Part shown: positions 21,001 to 28,468 of the stretch, piece by piece | How positions within the stretch are numbered: position 1 is the stretch's first letter | Layout: the number at the start of each line of letters is the position of its first letter | Assembly (NCBI GenBank): GCA_018816905.1 | Contig: JAHIVB010000003.1 | Coordinates: 1-64,000 of the forward strand | DNA: 64,000 nucleotides | From: Bacillota bacterium | Lineage (GTDB): Bacteria; Bacillota_I; Bacilli_A; Izemoplasmatales; Hujiaoplasmataceae | Direction: 5' to 3' | The notes under the pieces: generated by a model | Databases searched by the model: none | What the model saw: the letters and a program-made list of their open reading frames with translations, nothing else | Told to the model about the DNA's origin: nothing | Position numbers and translations under genes: made by a program

Positions 21001-21115
21001 CAATCCCAAGTGCAGAGAATCCTTCTTTTTTTGCTTTTATCACCAAACGTTCAATGTCAATCATGCTTCCATTGAAAGAATAGCCCGTTTGAATGAATAA
21101 TTCAAAATTGACCAT
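18050..21115 (-). CDS. dnaE: DNA polymerase III alpha subunit DnaE
   Basis: 1021 residues, somewhat short for DnaE. Parts in order: an N-terminal PHP domain (about 1-200) in which the usual metal-binding His positions are replaced (QTGYSFNG and DLNNMYGA), as in Bacillus DnaE; the polymerase palm with PDIDLDFPDDKRDEV carrying two catalytic aspartates; FNKSHSVVYS; a helix-hairpin region; and a C-terminal OB fold. No 3'-5' exonuclease domain is present. ATG is preceded by GGTGATAAT. It is probably the replicative polymerase, or a lagging-strand partner of a PolC not in the window. Confidence 0.93.
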   Translation of the reverse strand: MVNFELFIQTGYSFNGSMIDIERLVIKAKKEGFSALGIADLNNMYGAIKFYKACKNNGIIPLLGLQCFVDSDGFSRLPIVMFGLSSKGYSNLIHISSKQASQTEPLKLQELSPNLEGIAFVLITSQGPIYQALMDEDYSLAAGIHLQIKRQLKDVYLGLDINDFGVEMKIAPHLESIGKTIIMNQVNYMEKSDRLASKILKSILNDQKQLDDGLFNAEDNDFEFKSPNTLEKMYSNYENAIENTKRLIDSCDLTIDFSSIYLPKYPIDKEYTAKDYLKALSKKGLEIRLRNKKTLKVDRSVYFERLDDELNIINKMGYEDYFLIVWDFVLYAKKKNILVGPGRGSAAGSLVAYVLGIVDIDPLDFDLYFERFLNPERITMPDIDLDFPDDKRDEVIQYVVSKYGHDHVVSIITFGTFQGKSALRDTARILKVPESVVSEITSYIGETNNSIDEFINTHEKQYSNLMQNKEISFLFDIASKLVGLPRHVSTHAAGIIITDLPITNYAPVQPGLAGMFQTQYEASDLENLGLLKIDFLGLRNLTTIQNVLDLIQQNTKEVIDIYKIPYDDANTFELLKQVNTLGIFQLESTGMMNLLREMQIEEFEDISTCIALFRPGPMESIPSFIKRRNKKEKVSFLHEDLKPILESTEGIIVYQEQIMKIANVFAGYSLGEADVLRRAVSKKKETVLQEERAKFIDSCIKNHRDEKTSNQIYDLIVKFANYGFNKSHSVVYSLVAYWMAYLKANYPTFFMAELLDSSIGSQRATNDYIKECRKLGITVLPPDINLSDKHYRFEKNHLRYPYLGVKNVGSIVADKLVSCKGNEPFASFLDFMRRAKEINSRVIESMIMIGMFDQFNLTKRTMIENLKQITAFQSIPQMAKEEDFVYITYDEYDFDTLQKAEKELIGFNLRFHPITQFQSNIDRNKIDTVTDVWNSQNNNVHFLGALLRLKVINTKKGDEMAFLTFEDQFSQIECVLFNSDYIKYKSMLEKEQLYLITGKKEERSHKIQVIVDHIQLWKGDI

Positions 21116-21158
21116 ATTATCACCGGTATAATTATATCATAACAAGCTAAATGTGTCG

Positions 21159-22517
21159 CTACTTCTTACGTATTATCAAGAACAAACCAGATAAGACTAA
21201 AAGACCTAATATAATGAAATAACCATATTCTATCGATGTGCTATTGGATTCTGTTGTTGTTTGACCTGCTACAGTCGCAACCGTAAAAAATACTGATTTA
21301 TAGACTTCATCTTCGAAATAGATTTGAATCAAATAATCTCCTGGTTTCGTAAGCGTCATCTTTTCACCCATGATTACTCCATTCAGGTAAGCAATTCCAT
21401 TCACTGAAATTGATACAGACGAATCATAAACCCCCTGGTTTTCTACACCGTAAACACTAGGAAGAATTGTAAATTCAATTGATTGTGAAAAACCATTCAC
21501 ACCCAACAATACCAAATTGTATACACCTGGCTTATAGATTTCTTCTTTCGTATATGCAACGCCATCTAGCATCATCGAGATAGCGTTTGTTTCTACAATC
21601 ACAGAATCTTCTGTGATTTCGTTATCGATGACTCCTAGGATTGTCGGATAAATCACAAACTGATACTCTTGAGTGAATCCTCCTTCTCCATTTATAGACA
21701 ATGTATAATTCCCAGGAATCTTTATTTCTGTACCACTAAGATAAGATTCCCCATTGACAAATAGATTTCCTAGCGATTCAATCATCACAGGTTCTGTCGA
21801 TCCATTCTGATCTGGTAGGCCAGAAACATAAGGATATAAAACCAAATGCATTTCATAAGAAAATTGTTTGTCTACAATCTCAATAAGGTAGTTTCCTGGT
21901 AAAGTAAGTTCAATTGATTCAACAGGATGTTGGTTAATCCAAGCACTGCCTCGGTAGAACAAAGAGATGCCTCCTTCATAGACTAGTGGTTCTGTAGAGA
22001 TCGCTTGACTGTTCAAATACTCATCGATTTCGATGGTGCTTCCGCTCTTCGCCAAAAACAGTTTGTCTCCGACATTTCCAAATTCCGTGTAATCGATCTC
22101 AAAAGTATCTTTTTCCAAGAAGGACCCATCACATGAAAATATTAGAACCTGAAGATTTATAAACTCTCGATAGGAATAGAGGGACGCAACAAAGGTATTT
22201 CTAGAAACCACTGCCATCTTGTTGTTTCCAAGGTATGCAATATAGACAAACTCTTCGTCATATCCAATCTCGTATGTAAAAACAAATTGAGTATGCCCAT
22301 TAGATTCATCATATCCAATGAAAAGAGCGTCTGTTTCATTACTTTCCAAATTTCTTACATATCCCGCGAAGTAGTGCATTTGACCCACTTCAAACTCGTC
22401 ATTAAAGGTATATGACATTCCGGGCGGGGGAGATAGTTGAGGCATGGCTTCTGAATAAACATGCGTTTGGATAGGAATAATCCATAGGCAGAAAACAAAC
22501 ATCACTAGTTTTTTCAT
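21159..22517 (-). CDS. Surface protein with repeated Ig-like segments and C-terminal membrane anchor
   Basis: 452 residues. A signal peptide covers about 1-22, and a single C-terminal membrane helix (about 428-447) ends in basic IRKK, so most of the protein is outside the cell. Residues about 190-410 hold three or four repeats built on a PGNYLIEI / PGVYNLVL / PGDYLIQI strand and a following Y-x-x-x-x-G-V segment, suggesting tandem beta-sandwich units. No sortase signal is seen, as expected in a wall-less cell. The Shine-Dalgarno GGAGGTG lies within the 3' arm of the ackA terminator (22525-22531). Confidence 0.7.
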   Translation of the reverse strand: MKKLVMFVFCLWIIPIQTHVYSEAMPQLSPPPGMSYTFNDEFEVGQMHYFAGYVRNLESNETDALFIGYDESNGHTQFVFTYEIGYDEEFVYIAYLGNNKMAVVSRNTFVASLYSYREFINLQVLIFSCDGSFLEKDTFEIDYTEFGNVGDKLFLAKSGSTIEIDEYLNSQAISTEPLVYEGGISLFYRGSAWINQHPVESIELTLPGNYLIEIVDKQFSYEMHLVLYPYVSGLPDQNGSTEPVMIESLGNLFVNGESYLSGTEIKIPGNYTLSINGEGGFTQEYQFVIYPTILGVIDNEITEDSVIVETNAISMMLDGVAYTKEEIYKPGVYNLVLLGVNGFSQSIEFTILPSVYGVENQGVYDSSVSISVNGIAYLNGVIMGEKMTLTKPGDYLIQIYFEDEVYKSVFFTVATVAGQTTTESNSTSIEYGYFIILGLLVLSGLFLIIRKK

Positions 22518-22556
22518 AAAAAAACACCTCCATTGCGATAATATTACGCAAATGGA
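22518..22556 (-). terminator. ackA terminator that contains the next gene's ribosome site
   Basis: On the minus strand CACCTCCAT-TTGCG pairs with CGCAATGGAGGTG around an AT-rich loop (one unpaired base) and is followed by seven T, then directly by ATG of the surface protein at 22517. The 3' arm is the only ribosome site for that ATG, seven bases away. Confidence 0.75.
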
Positions 22557-22572
22557 GGTGAAATCTTTGAAA

Positions 22573-23763
22573 TTAGTGGTGAGTAAGTTTCATTGTATCG
22601 CGAGCAATCATAACTTCTTCGTTTGTCGGGACAACAAACACTTTAATTTTTGAATCGTCAGCAGAAATCAATCTTTCCACTCCGCGACAATTGTTTCTTT
22701 CCGTATCGATCTTAGCGCCTAATACACCTAAACGATTGATGATGTTCTCTCTCGTTGGAGCTGCGTTTTCACCGATTCCTGCAGTAAACACAATCGCATC
22801 AACTCCACCCATATATACATAATAACTTGCTATATAGTCGACAATCCTTTTTGCCTGAATATCGATTGCCAATTGAGCTCTATGGTTTCCTTTAGAAGAC
22901 GCTTCAACTAAATCACGTGAATCCGAAGACAATCCAGATACGCCTAAATATCCTGACTGTTTGTTTAAAATATTAGTGATTTCTTTTGAAGATTTATTTT
23001 TCTTGTTCATCATATATTCTACGATGGCAGGATCTATTGAGCCTGAACGAGTTCCCATTGGAATTCCTTCAAGCGGAGTGAATCCCATTGAGGTATCAAC
23101 CGATTTTCCTTGCTTAACAGCACAAATAGAAGCTCCATTACCGATATGACAAACAATAATATTGATTTCTTCTGGTTTTTTCCTTAAAATTTCAGCGGTT
23201 CTTTCGGAAACATACTTGTGCGACGTTCCGTGAAAGCCGTATTTTCTCACTTGGTATCTTTCATACCACTCATAAGGAACTGCGTATAAAAACGCCTCCT
23301 CGGCCATGGTCTGATGAAACGCGGTATCAAATACACCTACTTGCTTAACGTGAGGCAAAACTTCTCTAAAAGCTTTAATTCCCGTTAAGTTCGGAATAAG
23401 ATGAAGAGGTCCTAAATCAACAATGCTTTCAAGAACTTCTATTTCTTTCTCTGTGATGATGCATGAATCAGTGATGACATTCGCTCCGTGAACGACTCTA
23501 TGTCCGACACCTTCAATTTCATCAAATGAAGAAATGATTTTTAAGTCTATTAGTTTTTCAAGAAGCATTTTTACGGCTTCGCTATGATTTGCGATGTCTT
23601 TGGTCTCCTCGATTTTTTCACCATTCAACTTGATCATGAAAATGGAATCCTTCATTCCGATTCTTTCCACGATTCCTGAAGTAATCAATAATTCTTTTGG
23701 CATATCCAACAATTGAAACTTCAGTGATGAACTGCCTGCGTTTACCGCCATGATTTTTGCCAT
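22573..23763 (-). CDS. ackA: Acetate kinase
   Basis: 396 residues, standard length. It converts acetyl phosphate and ADP to acetate and ATP. Seen are NAGSSSLKFQ at the N-terminus, HRVVHG near residue 86, GFHGTSHKYVS near 175, and FTAGIGENA near 325. TAGGAGATTAAA precedes the ATG. It directly follows the ytxK-like methyltransferase gene (1-bp gap), the same neighbour as in Bacillus. pta is not in the window. Confidence 0.96.
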   Translation of the reverse strand: MAKIMAVNAGSSSLKFQLLDMPKELLITSGIVERIGMKDSIFMIKLNGEKIEETKDIANHSEAVKMLLEKLIDLKIISSFDEIEGVGHRVVHGANVITDSCIITEKEIEVLESIVDLGPLHLIPNLTGIKAFREVLPHVKQVGVFDTAFHQTMAEEAFLYAVPYEWYERYQVRKYGFHGTSHKYVSERTAEILRKKPEEINIIVCHIGNGASICAVKQGKSVDTSMGFTPLEGIPMGTRSGSIDPAIVEYMMNKKNKSSKEITNILNKQSGYLGVSGLSSDSRDLVEASSKGNHRAQLAIDIQAKRIVDYIASYYVYMGGVDAIVFTAGIGENAAPTRENIINRLGVLGAKIDTERNNCRGVERLISADDSKIKVFVVPTNEEVMIARDTMKLTHH

Positions 23764-23764
23764 T

Positions 23765-24712
23765 TTAATCTCCTAATTTCTTTCTTCTATTTTCAAACCA
23801 TTGGTTTATTTTTTTTAAAGCGTTTTGAAATGGTACTTCCTCTTCAAATGAAGGAATGTCTGCAAGTAAAAACTGTTTTTCTTCGTCTTCTGAAAGAATT
23901 CTTTTTTGTAAGAGTAACAGACTTTTGCCTAACCCTTTGAACAAATTATCTGGTAATTTGATTAATCCAAGGATATCGAATGTTGACATAAGTTCTTCTC
24001 GAAATTCTTTGCTGGTCGACTTTTCGAAAAAATCGTTATATATTACCCCGAGGAAATACCCATTCTGTTTTAAATTGTATTGATGGTGTTTAATGATTTC
24101 GTATGGAAAGAATCCATCTTCGGTTTCTTCATCCATTGAGAAATCACAAACAATCAAATCTGCTTCAAGATTCCAAAAAGAAAGACTGTCTTGAAAATAG
24201 AGTTCTTCTCCGTAATCCATCATATCAAACATCGCTCGAGCAATTTCGTATTGATTCGGGTGATTTTCAATACCAATTAAAGTCACTGGTCTTTGGATGT
24301 TGTTTGCTATCGTAGTTATATAGTTCCCAGTACCTACCAAAGGGTCTAAGATGATTAATTCCTTTTTCGCAGGAAATAATCGCTCCACAAGATAAGCCGT
24401 AAATATTCCAATTGTATCCGGCGTCATCTCTTGATTTCCTATTTTTGCATGTTTGAATCCCTTCAAAATGCATAACTGCAACGCTTTTCGGATTTCTTCT
24501 TTCTCAAAAGAAACGTTTTTAACCTTATGCAAGCGTTCTAAAAGAGAAAGTAAAATCTCATCAGGGAAGTCTTGAGTCACTTCTTGGGACATGATATTTT
24601 CACAGGTGGAAACAATTCCCTTAAGGTATGGAGTTTTGTTTGACTCGTACATAAGCATTGCCGAATCATTTAATACATCGTATACAATTTCGACATTCTT
24701 TGGATTTATCAT
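23765..24712 (-). CDS. YtxK-like class I SAM-dependent methyltransferase
   Basis: 315 residues. The N-terminal helical part is followed by a Rossmann methyltransferase with a SAM-binding LDPLVGTGNY (motif I, about 132-141) and VCDFSMDEE in the place of the N6-adenine (D/N)PPY motif, so the catalytic motif is degenerate. The domain order resembles type I restriction M subunits. Linkage to ackA matches Bacillus YtxK. ATG at 24712 follows GGTGAAAAT; an upstream codon at 24739 was not used. The substrate is unknown. Confidence 0.8.
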   Translation of the reverse strand: MINPKNVEIVYDVLNDSAMLMYESNKTPYLKGIVSTCENIMSQEVTQDFPDEILLSLLERLHKVKNVSFEKEEIRKALQLCILKGFKHAKIGNQEMTPDTIGIFTAYLVERLFPAKKELIILDPLVGTGNYITTIANNIQRPVTLIGIENHPNQYEIARAMFDMMDYGEELYFQDSLSFWNLEADLIVCDFSMDEETEDGFFPYEIIKHHQYNLKQNGYFLGVIYNDFFEKSTSKEFREELMSTFDILGLIKLPDNLFKGLGKSLLLLQKRILSEDEEKQFLLADIPSFEEEVPFQNALKKINQWFENRRKKLGD

Positions 24713-24915
24713 ATTTTCACCGATATTATATTTTAACACATTTAGTCCTGTTTTTCAACCACATTATCATGAAGAAAGCGAAGAAAAATAGGGTGCATTT
24801 CATTGATTTACAATATTACAATCTGAATATTTATTCATATAAGAAAATTTCACTTTAATATGCGAATCTATTGTTATTTTCATCAAGAATTGATAGAATG
24901 AACTGGGTGAAAAAT

Positions 24916-25191
24916 ATGAAAAAGTTAGCCATTAGATTAATTCATTGGTACCAACACGTCACAGCAGGAAGAACCCCCACTTGCAGATATAAACCAACTT
25001 GTTCAAATTATGCGATTGAAGCATATGAAAATTACAATGTATTTTATGCAACCATTTTGACCATCTGGAGAATTCTTAGGTGTAATCCTCTGTCTAAAGG
25101 TGGATATGATCCTATTCCAAAGTACAAAAAGGAATTAAAACGTCAGTTAAAAGAGGAAAAAATGAAAGAAACAGCTCAGAAGGACAAATAG
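24916..25191 (+). CDS. yidD: Membrane protein insertion efficiency factor YidD
   Basis: About 91 residues. The conserved core [16 protein letters not shown], followed by [17 protein letters not shown], identifies YidD, a small membrane-associated protein that assists YidC-dependent insertion. ATG at 24916 has GGGTGA upstream. The C-terminal tail is lysine-rich. It lies on the plus strand, immediately outside the left border of the integrated element. Confidence 0.92.
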   Translation: MKKLAIRLIHWYQHVTAGRTPTCRYKPTCSNYAIEAYENYNVFYATILTIWRILRCNPLSKGGYDPIPKYKKELKRQLKEEKMKETAQKDK

Positions 25192-25207
25192 AATGTCCTT
25201 TTTTTTG
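25180..25207 (+). terminator. yidD terminator
   Basis: AAAGGACA pairs with TGTCCTTT, with the yidD stop codon in the loop, followed by a run of eight T. Confidence 0.85.
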
Positions 25208-25217
25208 AAACAAAAAG

Positions 25218-25235
25218 TCAACCTAATGGTTGACT
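25218..25235. other. Perfect hairpin just outside the left attachment site
   Basis: GTCAACC, loop TAAT, GGTTGAC. It lies downstream of the displaced tRNA 3' end on the minus strand and is probably the original terminator of the tRNA operon, left behind by integration. Inference from position. Confidence 0.5.
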
Positions 25236-25258
25236 AATACACCTTTATCAAAAAAGAC

Positions 25259-25313
25259 TGGTGCGGGTAACAGGACTTGAACCTGCACTCACTGGGAACT
25301 AGATCCTAAGTCT
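25259..25313 (-). repeat. attL: Left attachment site: displaced 3' part of tRNA-Leu
   Basis: 55 bp that match 45629-45683 with three mismatches at 25291-25293. The repeat starts exactly at the CCA complement of the tRNA and ends in the anticodon stem. The 20 bp at 25294-25313 (anticodon loop and stem) are identical in both copies and are the likely crossover site. This copy lacks the 5' half of a tRNA, so it is a leftover fragment. Confidence 0.92.
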
Positions 25314-25340
25314 TATCGTTATCTTATTATTCTCAATCGA

Positions 25341-25366
25341 AATCGACACATTCTGTCGATTTTTTA
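25341..25366 (+). terminator. Terminator-like hairpin between the left border and the first element gene
   Basis: AATCGACA, loop CATTC, TGTCGATT, then T5. It sits 7-20 bp before the ribosome site of the gene at 25386, so it can insulate the element from chromosomal readthrough or act as an attenuator in the circular form. Confidence 0.7.
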
Positions 25367-25385
25367 TTTTATCAAAGGAGGAAGC

Positions 25386-25658
25386 ATGCACACACTATTT
25401 GGAAATTGTTCATTGGGAGTCGATAAATCTCCTTTGAACGATGTATTTAACAAAGCAAACAACGTTTACCAGGTATCTTTAGAAGACATCGATGTCTTGA
25501 TAAGCATCCATAGAGACATCCAGGATCATGTTCATTGTGATTACATGATCAATAAGCCCTCTGAAGAAGAATCTCTTCAGATAAGAGATAAAATTATCAT
25601 AAAGCTAGAGGAACAATTCCCTGAAGTAGTTCTTCTAACTGAAAGGAGCTACTCATGA
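25386..25658 (+). CDS. Hypothetical 90-residue element protein
   Basis: A small acidic protein with no membrane segment and no recognised motif. AAAGGAGG at 25375-25382 precedes ATG. Its last four bases overlap the next start codon (ATGA), so it leads a three-gene coupled unit at the left end of the element. This position is typical of early or replication-accessory genes of integrated phages and plasmids; that role is inferred only from place. Confidence 0.6.
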   Translation: MHTLFGNCSLGVDKSPLNDVFNKANNVYQVSLEDIDVLISIHRDIQDHVHCDYMINKPSEEESLQIRDKIIIKLEEQFPEVVLLTERSYS

Positions 25659-26158
25659 GAAAAATAGAAAGAGGATTATACCAGGATAAAAACGGTAAAG
25701 ATTATCTTCTGAAGCTTAAAGAAGAATCTAAACGAATTATTCAATTAGATCTGCAGACCGGATTCGTATCTGAGTTTCCATTCGGTACGTATCGAGAAGC
25801 TAGAATCAATTTTCAAGCCTGGTTAAAGAATTCAGAGTTGCGACTCCCTAAACAATTTGTGATCAATACTGAAAACAACTGTATTGAAATACTAATGGAT
25901 GAAATTCAACAACTCTCTCTCCCAATTCCAAAGGATCTAACCAGACTGGAAAAATACATCTTCTATCATAATCAGACTTACATGACTCTAGGAGAATTCG
26001 ATAATAACAATATTCCGGAAATCAATCTTCAGTTCCTGAAAGATCTAAATAAGCAAAACCGGATTCGGATGAATCAACTCTCTCCCAGGAGAAAGAAAGT
26101 CATGAATCTAAATTCAATAGGACTCTTCAAGCCCATGGAGGTCGAGCAACATGCCTAA
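25655..26158 (+). CDS. Hypothetical 167-residue element protein
   Basis: A soluble, charged protein with no recognised family. A basic N-terminal part (about 1-60) with beta-strand character is followed by helices. The start overlaps the previous stop as ATGA, with GAAAGGAGC upstream, and the end overlaps the next gene by 8 bp. Coupled translation argues for a shared role with its two neighbours. Confidence 0.6.
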   Translation: MRKIERGLYQDKNGKDYLLKLKEESKRIIQLDLQTGFVSEFPFGTYREARINFQAWLKNSELRLPKQFVINTENNCIEILMDEIQQLSLPIPKDLTRLEKYIFYHNQTYMTLGEFDNNNIPEINLQFLKDLNKQNRIRMNQLSPRRKKVMNLNSIGLFKPMEVEQHA

Positions 26159-26363
26159 CATCACTAATAAAGACTGCTTCAGTTACTCCAGGAAGAACGG
26201 GGGGACATGTGATTGTTTGAAGGATCAACTTGCTTCATGTGATAACTGCTCATTCTTCAAGGACAAAGAAGACATCGATAACAATCATCAGATGGATCTC
26301 TATTTCAATTGGTTACGCCTACCACAGTCAACCAGACAAAAAGGATTTACGAAGCTCAATTGA
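26151..26363 (+). CDS. Small cysteine-rich (zinc-finger-like) protein
   Basis: 70 residues with five cysteines in the first 40 (CFSYSRKNGGTCDCL then CDNC), the arrangement of a compact zinc-binding knuckle found in small phage and plasmid proteins. TGGAGGTC precedes ATG at 26151. It is the last gene before the hairpin-rich gap. Metal binding is inferred from the cysteine spacing; nucleic-acid binding is possible. Confidence 0.6.
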   Translation: MPNITNKDCFSYSRKNGGTCDCLKDQLASCDNCSFFKDKEDIDNNHQMDLYFNWLRLPQSTRQKGFTKLN

Positions 26364-26698
26364 GTTTCGATTGAAGCTTATACGCCTTCACACCCCCTGA
26401 ATGTATGTTTATATTTTGCCAGAATCTAAACAAAGTATAGGCTTCAATGGAATCTTAATTGGATCCAACATCCACACCTCCATTTTCAAAAATGGCGGCT
26501 AAGAACCGCCGTTGGCGGTTCGTATCAATGATTATTCGGATTAATATTTATTCTCACGAATAAATTTCTTCATTCGGATATTTTATCTAAATGGTTTCTG
26601 TTGTATAAGTCAAGCGCCACCGGGGTGGCTTGGGCTTAAAAGCAAATACTTGATGCACTATCGTGCAAACTCATCAAACAATCTGGAGGATTTTTAAT
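26364..26698. other. Gene-free, hairpin-rich gap; candidate replication origin
   Basis: 335 bp without a credible gene. It holds a 14-bp inverted repeat (26370-26383 with 26435-26448, one G-T pair), an 8-bp stem with GTT loop at 26503-26521 (GAACCGCC/GGCGGTTC), a perfect stem ATTTATTC-TCAC-GAATAAAT at 26546-26565, the direct repeat ATTCGGAT (26534-26541, 26572-26579), and a GC-rich hairpin at 26611-26632 (GCCACC/GGTGGC core). Such clustering is typical of rolling-circle or single-strand origins or phage packaging signals. Which one is present cannot be decided by reading. Confidence 0.5.
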
Positions 26699-26878
26699 AT
26701 GAATGATGAAAAGACTCGAAATGCTAAAACACCTCTCATAGATATGATTATTCACTGGAGAAACTTATTACTTCAATCTGGAATAAACTCCAAGGGGAAA
26801 GTGTTAGATGAAATGAATGTTTTATTACTTCATCATGACATTCCATACAAACAGTCTCCTGGAGAGGGAAAGTGTTGA
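26699..26878 (+). CDS. Hypothetical 59-residue protein upstream of the palindromes
   Basis: The start is ATG at 26699, chosen for CTGGAGGA eight bases upstream; an in-frame ATG at 26663 lacks a site. It is a small mixed-charge helical protein with no recognised motif. The stop at 26876-26878 is followed at once by the first of the phased palindromes. It could be an accessory DNA-binding protein; this is not supported by a motif. Confidence 0.5.
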   Translation: MNDEKTRNAKTPLIDMIIHWRNLLLQSGINSKGKVLDEMNVLLLHHDIPYKQSPGEGKC

Positions 26879-26881
26879 GAT

Positions 26882-26960
26882 ATACGCGAACGCGTATCTC
26901 AAAGTGTCATAAGTACGCGTATGCGTATCTGAAGTAGTCAATATTAACGCGTATGCGTAT
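26882..26960. repeat. Three phased 16-bp palindromes (upstream cluster)
   Basis: Copies at 26882-26897, 26913-26928 and 26945-26960. Consensus is ATACGC, four bases (usually GTAT), GCGTAT. Start-to-start distances are 31 and 32 bp, three turns of B-DNA, so all copies face the same side of the helix. They fill the space between two genes and precede the HNH gene. Confidence 0.85.
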
Positions 26961-26986
26961 ATTCAAATATCGGAGTTGATTGATGA

Positions 26987-27388
26987 ATGAAGTCTTTTGA
27001 AGTTGAAATTGTTAAGAAACCTCTCTATATCCGGAATCGGAAAGATGAAACCTGGAAACGATTTGATGAAAAGCATCTTCTATCTAGTTATGGAAGATGG
27101 TATTCAGAAGTTAGTAAAAGGATCATGAAACAATTTCCGAATTCGAGCGGATATTTCAGAGTGAAAATTGGTAAGAAACAGATCTTCACTCATATAAAAG
27201 TGGTCGAGTTCTTTGGGGACATCAATGGTGTCGACTTGGATGAGATTACATCTCTAGTTGAAAATGGATTATCGATAGATCATCTCAATCGAAACAAGAA
27301 ACACAATTCAATCTATAATCTCGAGATAGTAACACATCAAATTAACTGCATTCGAAGATCCAGATGGAATGAATTGGCAGTAAGTTAA
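26987..27388 (+). CDS. HNH endonuclease, homing type
   Basis: 133 residues. An N-terminal NUMOD4-like part (WKRF, then SSYGRWYS and GYFRVKIGKK) precedes an HNH core of which IDHLNRNKKHN and YNLEIVT are visible (about 97-116), the arrangement of small phage-type HNH homing nucleases. A GGAG lies 11 bases before the ATG. The gene is bracketed by identical palindromes on both sides, so it may be an intruder in an iteron array, a nicking enzyme of the element, or a normal resident gene. Confidence 0.75.
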   Translation: MKSFEVEIVKKPLYIRNRKDETWKRFDEKHLLSSYGRWYSEVSKRIMKQFPNSSGYFRVKIGKKQIFTHIKVVEFFGDINGVDLDEITSLVENGLSIDHLNRNKKHNSIYNLEIVTHQINCIRRSRWNELAVS

Positions 27389-27397
27389 TGGTCTTAT

Positions 27398-27445
27398 ATA
27401 CGCGTATGCGTATCTAGAACAGTTGAAATATACGCGTTTGCGTAT
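27398..27445. repeat. Two phased 16-bp palindromes (downstream cluster)
   Basis: Copies at 27398-27413 (ATACGC GTAT GCGTAT) and 27430-27445 (ATACGC GTTT GCGTAT), 32 bp apart. They are the same family as the three copies at 26882-26960. They lie between the HNH stop and the ribosome site of the 327-residue gene. Confidence 0.85.
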
Positions 27446-27484
27446 ATTGTCTATATTTTCTTCATAAAGAAAGGAGTTGAATCC

Positions 27485-28468
27485 ATGAAAGAGAAATTAA
27501 GCTTTGATGCCTACATCAGTCAAGTATCAAATGGAAGACATGTCTCATATAGTCCATATGCGATGGATCTATTCGAACAAGCTTATAATCTCGGTGTGGG
27601 TTTAGCTCCTTTCTTTTCCTCCTCCTCTGATATAGTTACTGATGGGGATCTCTTTGACAAGCTCAATCTAAAATTACTAAATTCATTCAGGATCCAATTT
27701 CATAATATTGGAAAGGATCCATATCAAAAATTCTATGACATGGACAAGCATTTTGATTGGTTGAAAGTAGAACATTACCTAATCAGTCATTTTTACGCGA
27801 TTAGACACAATAATAAGAAATCAGAGAGTTATATCTCCAATATAAGAATAGCCATCAATATGGGATGGCTTTCTCGCTTTGAAGAGAATAAAGGAACCAT
27901 ATCTAAAGCATCCAGGAGAGTGACTGAAGCATTATCCATTCTTAAGAACATTAGAGGGACCATCCAGGTAGAACATCTACATCGCTCTGGAAACAATGGA
28001 TCCTATCATAGAATCACACCTAACTGGTTTGTGATTATACCTTTATACCGCTCCTATAATCCGGATAAAACAATGACAATCCGGGAACGCAAGGGAATCA
28101 GGTACAGAATCATCTCATTGTTACACAAGGCAGCTAAGAGCTTCTCACAAGGTCTTAGAGATTTAATGAAGAAACAAAAGGACAAATATTTATCAGCTAT
28201 AACCACGATGGATTTAGAAAACTTTAGAGAGTCGAGATTCTGGTTCAAGTTTATTATGGATCATTATGATAAACAGTGGCATCAGATCACTCCATTCAAG
28301 AACAAGTCTCCAGAAGACCTGGTACCGGACTATAATCATCCAAACATGACTCTTTATGTCAAAGATGAAGAGTTATTCGATACCATTCAAAAAGCATCTA
28401 AGATCATCTTATCTGAAGTCCTTCAGAAAGATTTCAACATCCATCTAACCATCGTGCCACAATTTTAG
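27485..28468 (+). CDS. Candidate replication initiator of the element
   Basis: 327 residues, soluble, basic, no recognised family. It follows the phased palindromes by 40 bp with AAAGGAGTTG upstream of ATG, the position of a Rep gene next to its iterons. A single H-x-H (residues 164 and 166, EHLHRS) recalls the metal motif of HUH replicases, and tyrosines follow (Tyr188, Tyr191), but the other HUH motifs are not convincing. A Rep role is inference from context, and a transcription regulator is an alternative. A terminator pair follows. Confidence 0.45.
   Translation: MKEKLSFDAYISQVSNGRHVSYSPYAMDLFEQAYNLGVGLAPFFSSSSDIVTDGDLFDKLNLKLLNSFRIQFHNIGKDPYQKFYDMDKHFDWLKVEHYLISHFYAIRHNNKKSESYISNIRIAINMGWLSRFEENKGTISKASRRVTEALSILKNIRGTIQVEHLHRSGNNGSYHRITPNWFVIIPLYRSYNPDKTMTIRERKGIRYRIISLLHKAAKSFSQGLRDLMKKQKDKYLSAITTMDLENFRESRFWFKFIMDHYDKQWHQITPFKNKSPEDLVPDYNHPNMTLYVKDEELFDTIQKASKIILSEVLQKDFNIHLTIVPQF

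Noticed and set aside
26882-27445. CRISPR-like array from the regular palindromes
   Set aside because: Repeats are 16-bp palindromes with about 16-bp gaps, only five copies in two clusters, and no cas genes. Iteron or operator sites explain them better.
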